IMG/VR virus record: IMGVR_UViG_3300037189_010748
Location: 1-63,502 of that record
Length of the DNA: 63,502 nt
Source of the DNA: a virus
Direction: 5' to 3' (one strand)
In this document: positions 36,475 through 44,797 of the stretch, piece after piece
Layout: each line of letters opens with the position of its first letter
Position numbering within the stretch: position 1 is the stretch's first letter
Translations under genes and position numbers: made by a program
Notes under the pieces: generated by a model
Told to the model about the DNA's origin: nothing
What the model saw: only the letters and a program-made list of their open reading frames with translations
Database searches by the model: none

Positions 36475-39400
36475 TCATCCGGGGCTGAATGCGCTGGTTC
36501 CGTATCCGACTGCGCTCCACTTGGCCGTGCGGCTTGCGGTCTTGGCCCTCACCTGGATCATGTATTCCTGGTAAGCCAGGCCACCGCCGCCCAGCGTGAT
36601 GTTCTTGTTGAACGCATTGCCGTTGAGCTGAGCGTTGGTGTAGCTGGCCTGCGTCCAGGTGGCGGCGGTGTTGGCCTTGTAGCGCACGTCGTACCCGGTG
36701 ATTGCGCTGCCACCGCTGGCGCTGGTGCCATCGTACGGGACGGACCAGTACGCAGTGACGAACCCATCATCACCGACAGTATCGATCAAGGTGACGGGTG
36801 CCGGGTCGACCGGCGTGGGCATGGCACCACCGGCTGGACCGACGATCATCGCGATCTTGCAACCGGCAGTTGGCTGAGGGATCGTGAGGTTGCTGGACCC
36901 AGCCCCAGGGGCAACGTTGGTGATCTGGTCGTTGCTTGCGATGACGAACTTGCTGATACCAGCCGGGTTGAGCACGTCGCGGAACTGGTTCACGGTGGCC
37001 AGGCCGTCCTGCGCAATGATCGGCTGGCCGAATCCGCTGGGCCACGTCGCGCCCCTGTTGAACTTGAGCTCGGCTCCACGGTTGAGAGCCGCGAGTTGCG
37101 TGTTGCTGCGGAAGTCTGCCGTGGTGGGAGGGTTGTCACCGTAATCGTATGGCATCAGGACGACCGTGAGATCGTGATTGTTACCAGCGGGGATGACGTC
37201 GGTGAAGTCGGTGTCCTCCTCGTCGAATTCGAGCCATGCCGCCTTGATCTCCTTGCCTGCGGCCAGGGTGGTGTCCCACTGCATGAACGTCTGAGTGACT
37301 GTGTACACCCCACCTGACAGGATCGCTGTTCCGTTGAAGCTGGCTCCGAGCAGCAACGTCAGACCACTGCCCGCCGCAGCGGTGGCCCAGGTTGCGTTCG
37401 AGCTGCTGACGGTCTTCATGCCGTTGGCAGTGAACTCGCCAATGTGGGGCACCAGTTGCAAGCCGTCGCCCAGACCACCCGCAGCACCGGCCGCAGTCGT
37501 GAAGCTAACCGAGGCGTAGGTATCACTCCCGACACTGTTGATGGCCCGCACTCGTGCGCTGTAGTTGGTGGCGGGCGTGGGCAGGTTGGCGATGGTGTAC
37601 GTCAGCACGTTGCCCAGCACGCCACTGTTGCCGATCGGACTGGCGAAGTTGTCCGCCTGCTGGTCCCATTCGACGTAGTAGCCGGTGATGTCGTTGGTCG
37701 CCCCTGCGAACTGCGGTGCCACCCACGTGAGCGTCACGCCGGTTGCGGTTGGCGTGCCAGCGGCCAGCGTCCTGGGGGCGCTCGGGGTCTGGCGGCACTG
37801 CTTGTTGAACAGGTCGACCCAGGCACTCTGACCACCGGGGCCAGTGGTCCTCACCCGGAAGTCCCACAACGCATCACGGAAGAGCGCCGGAGTGAACGTT
37901 GTGGTGCCTGCTGCGTTGCTGACCGGCGTGTTGCCGTAGGTCTGCGTGGATTGCTTCCATTCGACATCGACGCCTGTGCGGTTGGCATCGGTCGGGAGGG
38001 ACCAATCGTAGTTGATGGTGGTCGCACCGCTGGCTGCGACATCTTGCACCAGTGCCGTAGGGGCCAGCGGTGCAGGAGTGCCGCCGCCGCTTGCTGCCGT
38101 GGTCACATCCAACGTGGCGAACGGGCCTATGCCAGCTTCGTTCTCGGCTGCGATACGCACCCGGTACGCCGTGGAAGGCTGGATGGTCGTGGTGCCCTGA
38201 TTGAAGAAGTCCCAGAACGTGAACGTGCGGCTGGTCGGGGTGGCCGCAACCGATCCGCTAGCGGTGATCGTGCTGGTCCCACCGTTGACCGGGCCAACTT
38301 CGATGTAGTAACTGAGGATGGGCAATCCGCCGGTGTTGGCGGTGCCGGTCGGGGCGACCCACGTCACGCCGAACTGGTTGCTCAGCACGCCGGTGCTGGC
38401 AAGGCTGGTCGGTGCGCCACCGGGGACGTCACCGGCCGTACCGCTCAGGCTGGAGCTGTAGTTGGACCACAACCCTGCTGCGTTGTGCGCACGAACCCGA
38501 TACCAGTTGGTGACCCCGTTGGCGATCGGCCCGTGCTGATACTGCACTGCCCCGAGCTGCGCCTGCAACACCGTCCAGTTGGTGTTGTCCGTGCTGACCT
38601 GGAGTTCGTAGTAGTCGATGGTGCTGTTGCCGCTGCTGCCCGGCTGCCACTGCGGCGTCAACCCGCCGAGGTTGCGTGGCACGCTGAGCATGCTGGGGGT
38701 GCCGGGGTTGGTGGGCGGCGTCACGTTGCCGACGTTCCGCTTGCCGATGACCCACAACGTCAGGTTTCGCACTGTGCTGGCGAGGCTGTCCGCATAGACG
38801 CTGATGTAATCGCCCTTGTTGGCGGCGTAGCTGGCACCCGTGGTGAAGGCGCTGGTCGTGCCGAACGTCTGCCCGATGGGGACGGTGACCTTGCCCGCCC
38901 CGAGGATGCTGGTACCACCACCGCCACCGACGTGAACGTCACATGTTGTGATGCTTGCCGCCGTCGCGCTCTGGCCGATGAGGATCTCCTCGATGGTCAT
39001 GGCATACGGCAGGGGGAAGCCGTCCTTGGCGTTGGCCGGGTCTCCGAGGATGATGTCTGCCGGGCCACCAAGCCGCACAGCGAAGCTCTCCGGGAAGTTC
39101 TGCGCCAGGGTGTTGGCACTGCCCGCCAGTGCGGCCACCGCCTGAGCAATGCGCTGCGGGGTCCACCGCAAGACCGTGGTGCCGGTGCCACCTTCGGCGT
39201 CGCCTTGGGTTGCCACTGCCACACGATTGTTGTAGGCAGTTTCCACCTGGGGGTCTGTCATGGTGCCGCCGCCCGTTGCGCCCGGAATGGTCACCAGCAC
39301 TTCACCTGCGCCGGCATCGGTCACGGTCACGCCACTGCCGCTGAAGTTGATTGCCGTGGCAAGGCTCTGCACCGTGAGGGTCTCGTCCTCCACCCGGATG

Positions 39401-39834
39401 CCGCTGAGGCCACCGCCCCCGCCTCCACCACCGGGAATGGTCACGGTCACTTCACCACTGCCTGCGTTGGCAACGCTCACTCCGGCCCCGACGAAGTTGA
39501 TTGCCGATGCAGTCAGAAGCGTGGTGGCTCCCTCGTCCTCGACGCGAATGGTGGTGCTGCCACCAACGCCGATGCCGCTCTTCAGCTCAGCCAGCACGGC
39601 CTGGACTGTGGTGCCCGTCACACCTGCGATGGCATTCACACTGATGCTGCTGGCCGGGTGTGCACCGTCGGCGTCGGCAAGGTGGGCGTTCAGGCCGCTG
39701 AGGTCAGCGCCACCACTGGTGCCACTGTCGAGCTGCCATCCACGCTGTTGCCAGTATGTGACGAAGCTCTCGTACTTGACCTGAGCCTTGAGACTTGGAT
39801 TGTTGGGGTGTGTCATGAACACTGAGGACGGCAT
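36475..39834 (-). CDS. Tail/fibre protein with tandem fibronectin type III domains
   Basis: A 1119-aa protein. The N-terminus carries the MTHPN ... YESFVTYWQQRGW module shared with the small protein at 19846-20079. Gly-rich beta repeats with TIRVEDEG and GIRVEDETLTVQSL follow at about 80-200. At least four FN3 domains occupy about 390-830 (for example NWYRVRAHNAAG, AYRVRIAAENEAG, NYSARVRAINSVG). A jelly-roll-like region and another FN3-type domain end the protein. A probable adhesion protein. GGAGGA precedes ATG 39834. Confidence 0.75.
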   Translation of the reverse strand: MPSSVFMTHPNNPSLKAQVKYESFVTYWQQRGWQLDSGTSGGADLSGLNAHLADADGAHPASSISVNAIAGVTGTTVQAVLAELKSGIGVGGSTTIRVEDEGATTLLTASAINFVGAGVSVANAGSGEVTVTIPGGGGGGGGLSGIRVEDETLTVQSLATAINFSGSGVTVTDAGAGEVLVTIPGATGGGTMTDPQVETAYNNRVAVATQGDAEGGTGTTVLRWTPQRIAQAVAALAGSANTLAQNFPESFAVRLGGPADIILGDPANAKDGFPLPYAMTIEEILIGQSATAASITTCDVHVGGGGGTSILGAGKVTVPIGQTFGTTSAFTTGASYAANKGDYISVYADSLASTVRNLTLWVIGKRNVGNVTPPTNPGTPSMLSVPRNLGGLTPQWQPGSSGNSTIDYYELQVSTDNTNWTVLQAQLGAVQYQHGPIANGVTNWYRVRAHNAAGLWSNYSSSLSGTAGDVPGGAPTSLASTGVLSNQFGVTWVAPTGTANTGGLPILSYYIEVGPVNGGTSTITASGSVAATPTSRTFTFWDFFNQGTTTIQPSTAYRVRIAAENEAGIGPFATLDVTTAASGGGTPAPLAPTALVQDVAASGATTINYDWSLPTDANRTGVDVEWKQSTQTYGNTPVSNAAGTTTFTPALFRDALWDFRVRTTGPGGQSAWVDLFNKQCRQTPSAPRTLAAGTPTATGVTLTWVAPQFAGATNDITGYYVEWDQQADNFASPIGNSGVLGNVLTYTIANLPTPATNYSARVRAINSVGSDTYASVSFTTAAGAAGGLGDGLQLVPHIGEFTANGMKTVSSSNATWATAAAGSGLTLLLGASFNGTAILSGGVYTVTQTFMQWDTTLAAGKEIKAAWLEFDEEDTDFTDVIPAGNNHDLTVVLMPYDYGDNPPTTADFRSNTQLAALNRGAELKFNRGATWPSGFGQPIIAQDGLATVNQFRDVLNPAGISKFVIASNDQITNVAPGAGSSNLTIPQPTAGCKIAMIVGPAGGAMPTPVDPAPVTLIDTVGDDGFVTAYWSVPYDGTSASGGSAITGYDVRYKANTAATWTQASYTNAQLNGNAFNKNITLGGGGLAYQEYMIQVRAKTASRTAKWSAVGYGTSAFSPG

Positions 39835-39863
39835 CGGAACTCCTCCTGGCGGGACCTTGGCGC

Positions 39864-39872
39864 AATATAGCA
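39864..39872 (-). promoter_or_regulatory. Candidate extended -10 promoter for the fibre operon
   Basis: Read leftward, TGCTATATT gives a TGn element plus a TATATT hexamer about 30 bases before ATG 39834. It partly overlaps one arm of the terminator hairpin at 39871-39906. No good -35 is visible. Confidence 0.45.
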
Positions 39873-39906
39873 CAGAGCCCCCACTCCCGAGGGCAGGGGC
39901 TCTGTG
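39871..39906 (-). terminator. Hairpin terminator between virion operons
   Basis: A perfect 11-bp inverted repeat, CACAGAGCCCC (39871-39881) and its complement (39896-39906), with a 14-base loop lies in the 130-bp gap between the leftward gene ending at 39965 and the fibre gene starting at 39834. Confidence 0.7.
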
Positions 39907-39964
39907 TCCAGAGGTTCAGTTGTGGTCTATCCGGGTAGCACCCGGTCAGAACCTCAGCGGTTGT

Positions 39965-40537
39965 TCAGCGGAACTTCCCACGGCTGTCACGGCCGCGACG
40001 TCGGGCCATGGCTGCACGCTGCGCACTGCTGAGCTGCGGTGGACGCCGCCCGCCGCCGCTGGCCTTGTTGCGTGCAACCCGGCGAGCCTGATACTTCTGC
40101 GGGTTCTGCAGCGTGATGGCTGCCCGCTGCGTGTAGCGGCTGGCCTTCATGCTGCGCTGCTTGGCACCCTTGCGGGCGATGGTCGCCTGCTGAACGTTGC
40201 CGCCCCGCTTGATGGTTCGGGCGTATGCCTTGCGGCCTGCCATGGCGCTGTTGGCCTTGCGACCCAGGTACACACCGGCCTGATACCCGATGTAGGCACC
40301 GCCCACCCGTGCACCGATCTGCAAGGCGGCAGCCCTGGCGAAAGGGCTCGGGCGGTAGCGCACACGGGTGGTCCGCATGGCGTTGAGGCGTGGTCCCCCG
40401 AACGCACCAGCCTTCTTGAAGCTGACGGTTCGGGGGCGCATGCCACGGAGCACGGCATCAGGCGTGATGCTTGCCTGACCCATGCTGCGCCTGAACTCCT
40501 GGTTCCAGGCGAGCTCACGCTCCCACATGGTGGCCAT
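39965..40537 (-). CDS. Basic hypothetical protein
   Basis: A 190-aa protein with many Arg/Lys and Gln residues, a Gly/Ala-rich stretch near residues 70-95 (IGARVGGAYIGYQAGVYLG), and a very basic C-terminus. It may bind nucleic acid or the virion interior. Coupled to the preceding gene (stop and ATG 3 bases apart). No family recognised. Confidence 0.65.
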   Translation of the reverse strand: MATMWERELAWNQEFRRSMGQASITPDAVLRGMRPRTVSFKKAGAFGGPRLNAMRTTRVRYRPSPFARAAALQIGARVGGAYIGYQAGVYLGRKANSAMAGRKAYARTIKRGGNVQQATIARKGAKQRSMKASRYTQRAAITLQNPQKYQARRVARNKASGGGRRPPQLSSAQRAAMARRRGRDSRGKFR

Positions 40538-40540
40538 GGG

Positions 40541-40768
40541 TCAGCCGGGCTGCGGGCCGTCGGGGGTGGGAGTGAACGCCGGGTTCGTCTGGATGACGTC
40601 GACGCTGGGCACGGCACCGCCGCTGGGGCCGCTCTGGCGCATGGTGGCACGGGGGTAGTTCCCCAGGCCCATGTACACGGACTTCATGGTCGGGATCACT
40701 CGGGCGAACCGGCGTGCCGGTGCCTTCACGATCGGACTGATGCTGCGCTGGCTTGCTCCGAAGCTCAC
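40541..40768 (-). CDS. Small hypothetical protein
   Basis: A 75-aa, Pro- and Arg-rich protein starting at GTG 40768 after AAGGAGG; GTGA overlap with the DUF2746-like gene. No function can be assigned. Confidence 0.6.
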   Translation of the reverse strand: MSFGASQRSISPIVKAPARRFARVIPTMKSVYMGLGNYPRATMRQSGPSGGAVPSVDVIQTNPAFTPTPDGPQPG

Positions 40769-41223
40769 TGGAGACCTCCTTGGTCGTCACTGGTCAATGT
40801 AGCACCCAAGTCGGTGATGAGCTGGTCTTGGTCGTCCATGCGGCCGGTGAGGGCTTGCAGCATCTTGCCGTTCTCTTCCACGTGGGATTCGATGGTTAGT
40901 TGCCGGTCTTCCATGACGACGTGCCTACGGTCCATGATGTGCACACGGTCCAGGATCATGTCGATGCTGTAGCGCATCTTCACGATGTTGGCTTCCATAC
41001 GGTTCATGGTGTCTCGAGCGCTCATGCCGCCGTTGACCTGGAGTTCTTGCGTGTCGGTACTGATCTTGCTGAGCACTGTGTTCTGGTCTGTGAGGACCTT
41101 GTCCTGCACTTCCTGGCGCTTGCGTATCGGCTTGTTGATCTGGTGGTTGGTGAGCACCGCTGCCAGAAACACTAGGCCCGCTGTTGCCAGGGTCCCCCAG
41201 AATGGGTCGATCAATCCGTACAC
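40765..41223 (-). CDS. Membrane-anchored coiled-coil protein (DUF2746-like)
   Basis: A 152-aa protein with one N-terminal membrane helix (GTLATAGLVFLAAVLTN) followed by a basic patch and a long amphipathic coiled-coil. The plan matches DUF2746 proteins of actinophages. GTG 41223 is chosen because GGAG lies 5 bases upstream and it leaves the membrane helix at the N-terminus. Possible role in lysis or membrane remodelling; not established. Confidence 0.65.
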   Translation of the reverse strand: MYGLIDPFWGTLATAGLVFLAAVLTNHQINKPIRKRQEVQDKVLTDQNTVLSKISTDTQELQVNGGMSARDTMNRMEANIVKMRYSIDMILDRVHIMDRRHVVMEDRQLTIESHVEENGKMLQALTGRMDDQDQLITDLGATLTSDDQGGLQ

Positions 41224-41267
41224 GCTTACTCCGTCGGTGGTGGGGAACCTAACGGGGTGGCAGCGTA

Positions 41268-41399
41268 CTACACAACGGGCTTGGCTTGGCGGCTCCCCTT
41301 GGGCCACGCCTTGCGGAGCTGGTGCAGCACCACGGCCAGGGCGGCGTTGAGGCCAAGGCTCACGCCAAGTACGAATGCCAACAGGGTGTTGATGTTCAT
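41268..41399 (-). CDS. 43-aa single-pass membrane protein
   Basis: A very short gene: ATG 41399 overlaps the stop of the gene above (ATGA). It encodes a hydrophobic helix (LLAFVLGVSLGLNAALAVVL) and a basic tail, ending TAG at 41268. The membrane plan and position beside the DUF2746-like gene suggest the two act together at the envelope. Confidence 0.65.
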   Translation of the reverse strand: MNINTLLAFVLGVSLGLNAALAVVLHQLRKAWPKGSRQAKPVV

Positions 41400-41677
41400 G
41401 AGTTCTCAAGCATCTCGTGGTAGGCGGCAGCGGCGAGCCCCACACTCGTGAAGTGGCTCTGGTGCAGCGGGTCCGTCCAGAACAGCTCGTTGTAGGCGTC
41501 CATGTTCTGGTAGCTGAGCACCAGCAGCACTCCCGTGAGCATCTTGGGGCTGTCGGGGTCGAAGCCGCAGTCGCAGTCTTCGTGGTACTCGGGCTCGTTG
41601 CTGAGGCCTGGGTACTTGGCGATCAGCTCTGCCAGCTCTTCGTGGAACTTGTTGCGCTCGTCGGTGTCGAGGCTCAT
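41396..41677 (-). CDS. Hypothetical protein
   Basis: A 93-aa acidic product with one Cys pair (CDC) and a helical C-terminal half. ATGA overlaps on both sides tie it to the small terminase candidate and to the 43-aa membrane protein. No family recognised. Confidence 0.65.
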   Translation of the reverse strand: MSLDTDERNKFHEELAELIAKYPGLSNEPEYHEDCDCGFDPDSPKMLTGVLLVLSYQNMDAYNELFWTDPLHQSHFTSVGLAAAAYHEMLENS

Positions 41678-42453
41678 GCGACTTCCTCACTGTGGGCGTT
41701 GATGATTGCGGGTGGGTTGGGGTTCTCATTGGGTAGGGCCAGCAGGTGCTTGCGCATCAGGGCTGGGGCACGCATGAGCTGGTCCGGGTTCAGGCCCAGT
41801 TGCGGGTCGTTGATGAAGGCCATCATCATCGCGACAATCAAGCGGCCTTGCTGCTCCGCGATCTGGACCTTGCGCTCCTCGAGCCCTGCCTTGATTGCGG
41901 CCGTGGTGGCCTTCAACAGGAATTCACGCTCTTGCTTGTGGAGGGTGGCCCACACGCTCGGCTGGTAACCGTTCTTGATGTCGTACTGCTGGAAGATGCC
42001 TGAGTTGCTGACGCCCTGTTGGCGCAGCTCTTCCATTTGCGCTTCGATCCACTCGACGATGTAGGCGCTGCGCTGGATCTCCTCCATGAGGGCTTCGGCT
42101 GGGCCGATGGGCTTCCTCCCGAAGAACGTCGCCTGCTGCCATGCGAACTGGCGTGCCGCCTGGGTCTGCGCACCTTGGCCGTCCAGGGCCAGTTCGAGCT
42201 CCACTTCGTGGTAGTCGCAGAAGCCTTGGTTGGGGTGGCTGGTGTTGGCACCGCTGTTCCGCATGCAGATGGCTTCGGTGGGTTGCCAATCGGGCGGAGC
42301 GTTGGCTGGCTTGCGCCGTGTGTAGCTGTACCCGCAGATCTGTGGCAGGTGCAGCCCACGGGCGATGCCTTCTTCACGGGTCTTGGCCGCAATGCGTTCG
42401 AGCTTGCGCTGCTCCTTACCACTGCGAGGATACTTGTTGCTTTGGACTGGCAT
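41674..42453 (-). CDS. Probable terminase small subunit
   Basis: A 259-aa protein. A basic N-terminus is followed by a Cys/His cluster (CMRNSGANTSHPNQGFCDYH) and then a helical body. The GPAEALMEEIQRSA ... IVEWIEAQMEEL segment and a coiled coil, with ERKVQIAEQQGRLIVAMM, match the plan of small terminases annotated in actinophages. If correct, terS lies about 10.6 kb upstream of terL with tail fibres between. No Shine-Dalgarno sequence; a -10-like TAGCCT sits exactly 6 bases before ATG 42453, so it may be translated from a leaderless mRNA. Confidence 0.55.
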   Translation of the reverse strand: MPVQSNKYPRSGKEQRKLERIAAKTREEGIARGLHLPQICGYSYTRRKPANAPPDWQPTEAICMRNSGANTSHPNQGFCDYHEVELELALDGQGAQTQAARQFAWQQATFFGRKPIGPAEALMEEIQRSAYIVEWIEAQMEELRQQGVSNSGIFQQYDIKNGYQPSVWATLHKQEREFLLKATTAAIKAGLEERKVQIAEQQGRLIVAMMMAFINDPQLGLNPDQLMRAPALMRKHLLALPNENPNPPAIINAHSEEVA

Positions 42454-42459
42454 GGCGGC

Positions 42460-42465
42460 AGGCTA
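42460..42465 (-). promoter_or_regulatory. Candidate -10 element of a leaderless promoter
   Basis: Read leftward: TAGCCT, then GCCGCC, then ATG 42453. The TAG is also the stop codon of the upstream gene. Same hexamer and same 6-base spacing as at 55654. There is no TGn and no clear -35. Confidence 0.45.
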
Positions 42466-43629
42466 GCTGGTGTGACTGGCCAGTTGCAGCAGCTTGTCAG
42501 CGCAACGGCGGAGCCAGATCATGCTGTCGTGCATGGTGGTGTCACCTTCGGTGTAGCTGAGCATGCGCCACAGGGCCGCACTGGTATCGGGTGTGATGTC
42601 CGTGCCGAAGGTGCTGTAGGGCAGGTATTGATACTTACCGATGCCCAGGAAGTTCAGGTCCGTGTAGGTGTGCTGAGCCTTGTGGTAGTGCAGCACTGCC
42701 CGAGCGCTTTCCACACGGCGAAGATCGCTCTTGGTGCCAGTTGGGAGGCGCTCCTTGTAGGCGTTGTGCATCTCCGCCATGTGGTGGAACATGGTGATGT
42801 CCGGGTTGGCGTATGTTTCACGCCAGTTTCCTGCGATCTTGCGCCACGCACTGCGGATTGGCCGTGTGTCCTTGGGCATTAGCGGTAGCACGAGCTGGAA
42901 CGGGTAGATGTATTCGGGGTCCCAGGGTGTGCGGTTGAACATGCACTGGACATCGATGTAGTGCAGGAGCCAGGCCGTGTGCAGTGGCTTGCCCGTATCA
43001 ACAAGGCGGATGGTCTCGGTCCACCATTCAACGCTCGCTAGGAACCTTGTAGCCGTCGCCAGGGGCCGAGCACTGTCAAACACTGACCCGTTGCGCCAGT
43101 AGTGCGGGTTTGGGTCTGGTAGCCGTTCGCTGAGCTCGGCTGCGTTGATCAGCATCACCTCGTGACCGATATCGGCGCTGCGCCCCTGCTCGGGCATGGC
43201 TGCGAGCAACTGAGCGTTGTAGGTCTCACGGCATTCTTGGCTGCAATACTTTGGCACACGCTTGAACTCTCCCGTGCGCACGAATGCGGTGTTGCAGTTG
43301 CGACACGTCAGCTCTTCCAGTCCGCAAGCCTTGAGCATGCACGGGTAGCTGCACCACAAGGTTCCATTCTGGAGGAGCGGAGTGCTGCACTGCTTGCACA
43401 CGGTGGCGTGCTTGTGGGCGGCTTCGCAATGGACACTGCACCAGGCGTAGTGCCCACCATGCTCTTCGCTGAGGATGTAGGGGTTCCCGCACTGGAGGCA
43501 CATGCGATCCATTGGCCTGCTGGTCTTCATGATGCTTCGGCAGCTTTCACTACACAGGCGGGGAGGGCGACCTGGCTTGGTCTCGTAGGTGAATGGATCA
43601 CCGCATAGGTTGCAGAACTTGGTGGGCAT
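42463..43629 (-). CDS. Multi-zinc-ribbon protein, first gene of leftward block
   Basis: A 388-aa protein. The first 145 residues hold about four to five treble-clef or ribbon-like Cys clusters: CNLCGDPF ... CSESC, CLQCGNPY ... CSVHC, CKQCS ... CSYPC, CRNCNTAF ... CSQEC. The remaining 240 residues are helical, with conserved-looking His and Trp residues, and are unfamiliar. It could be a DNA- or RNA-binding regulator or a nuclease that has lost its core motif; I do not claim a function. Start ATG 43629 has no Shine-Dalgarno sequence but a good promoter ending 6 bases upstream. Confidence 0.7.
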   Translation of the reverse strand: MPTKFCNLCGDPFTYETKPGRPPRLCSESCRSIMKTSRPMDRMCLQCGNPYILSEEHGGHYAWCSVHCEAAHKHATVCKQCSTPLLQNGTLWCSYPCMLKACGLEELTCRNCNTAFVRTGEFKRVPKYCSQECRETYNAQLLAAMPEQGRSADIGHEVMLINAAELSERLPDPNPHYWRNGSVFDSARPLATATRFLASVEWWTETIRLVDTGKPLHTAWLLHYIDVQCMFNRTPWDPEYIYPFQLVLPLMPKDTRPIRSAWRKIAGNWRETYANPDITMFHHMAEMHNAYKERLPTGTKSDLRRVESARAVLHYHKAQHTYTDLNFLGIGKYQYLPYSTFGTDITPDTSAALWRMLSYTEGDTTMHDSMIWLRRCADKLLQLASHTS

Positions 43630-43635
43630 GGGACC

Positions 43636-43664
43636 AGTATGGCACACCGGCGCATCTAATACAA
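43636..43664 (-). promoter_or_regulatory. Leaderless promoter for the leftward block
   Basis: Read leftward: -35 TTGTAT, a 17-base spacer ending TGC (extended -10), -10 CATACT, then 6 bases and ATG 43629. The expected transcription start coincides with the A of ATG. Confidence 0.7.
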
Positions 43665-43817
43665 ACGCAATACTCCTTGGCGGGCGCAGGCGTATAGTGG
43701 TCTCGCCGATGAGAGTGAGTGAGAGAGTGAGATAGGTCTCTTCCTATATAGAGTGAGTGATATACAATACACTACACTACTCTCTCTTCCTATCCCCGCC
43801 TGTGCCCGTACAACGAG
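43665..43817. promoter_or_regulatory. Divergent intergenic control region with direct repeats
   Basis: An AT-richer, purine-skewed stretch between divergent genes. GAGTGAGTGA occurs twice (43713-43722 and 43751-43760), with the palindrome CTATATAG at 43744-43751 and a TACAAT -10-like hexamer at 43763-43768. Repeats between two divergent promoters suggest operator sites for a regulator. Confidence 0.5.
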
Positions 43818-43846
43818 TTATGCGTTTGTGTTGGGTGTGCTACGCT
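43818..43846 (+). promoter_or_regulatory. Leaderless promoter for the RuvC-like gene
   Basis: A weak -35 (TTATGC, 43818-43823), a 17-base spacer ending TGC and -10 TACGCT (43841-43846), followed by 6 bases and ATG 43853. The block GTGTGCTACGCTGG closely matches GTGTGCCATACTGG of the opposing promoter. Confidence 0.65.
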
Positions 43847-43852
43847 GGGAGC

Positions 43853-44797
43853 ATGGCAAATACTTCAGAAACGAGACGTAGCTTAGTTCCTAGCCCGGGA
43901 GTGTCAATCTTGGCTATTGACCCCGGTGGAACTACTGGCATTGCACTGTGGGATGCGTGGGACCAGCAGTTGTACCTGGATCAGCTGGATGCTGGTGCTG
44001 GGGTGGTGGCGCAGGAATGGGTGTGGGCTGGCAAGGTACCGTCGTGGGCAAGGCGGAAAGCCGAGGTCAAGTTGGAGATCGAAGACATCATGGCTGGGCT
44101 TGATGGTTCGGTGAGCAAGGTCAACGCTGGACGTGGGCGGCGCAAGGGCATTGCGGGGGAGCGTGCGGTGATCCATGACCTGGAGCGTGGTGTGACGAAC
44201 CTCATTGAGCTGTTGATGTTGGCCATGGGTCCGCATGGGTTTGTGGTGGTGGAAGACTTCATCCTGGGGTGGGGTGATCCCAAGGCTGTTGGTGGCAGCA
44301 ATCGGGAGGGGTTGTCGCCTGTGCGCATTGGTGCACGCCTGGATGACCGCATGGAAATGCACGGGTTGAAGAATGGCGATGCCTGGCGAACCTGGCCGGG
44401 ACACAACTGGCGTGGTGTTGATGACCGAGGCTGGACCGTTGGTGGTGCGGGGGTGCCCGTGCTGTACGACAGGATTCGTGCTGCCATGCACTGGTCCATG
44501 ACCGGCCGTGTGATCCCACTGCCTGGTGTTGATAGTTCGGCTACTGATGGTGTGTGGGGCGGCAAGGGTCACAAGATGGTGTGGCAGATGCCCAACGAAC
44601 GGCTGTGGTTGCCCAAGGGGAAGCCTGCCTGTGTGGAGCGGTTGAAGGACTGCGGGTTGTACATCGCCAGTCGGCCGCATGCGATGGATGCGCTGATGCA
44701 CATGGTGGTGTTGTGCCGCAAGATCGGGGTTGAGATCAAAGGTGAACCGAAACGAGTTTGGTCGAGCCAGGGAATTGCGAGAACTCTCGATGAATGA
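43853..44797 (+). CDS. RuvC/RNase H-fold nuclease (Holliday junction resolvase-like)
   Basis: A 314-aa protein. The first strand carries ILAIDPGGTTGIALWD (first catalytic Asp), a later strand FVVVEDFILG (Glu), and near the C-terminus HAMDALMHMVV (final Asp). These are the spaced acidic residues of RuvC-like resolvases, which cut branched DNA before packaging. ATG 43853 is preferred to an in-frame start at 43757, because the upstream part is not protein-like and the promoter lies there. Confidence 0.7.
   Translation: MANTSETRRSLVPSPGVSILAIDPGGTTGIALWDAWDQQLYLDQLDAGAGVVAQEWVWAGKVPSWARRKAEVKLEIEDIMAGLDGSVSKVNAGRGRRKGIAGERAVIHDLERGVTNLIELLMLAMGPHGFVVVEDFILGWGDPKAVGGSNREGLSPVRIGARLDDRMEMHGLKNGDAWRTWPGHNWRGVDDRGWTVGGAGVPVLYDRIRAAMHWSMTGRVIPLPGVDSSATDGVWGGKGHKMVWQMPNERLWLPKGKPACVERLKDCGLYIASRPHAMDALMHMVVLCRKIGVEIKGEPKRVWSSQGIARTLDE

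Noticed and set aside
37444-39825. 793-codon open frame antisense to the FN3 tail protein
   Set aside because: Low-complexity Arg/Gly/Val product, opposite a well-supported gene with domains and a Shine-Dalgarno sequence.
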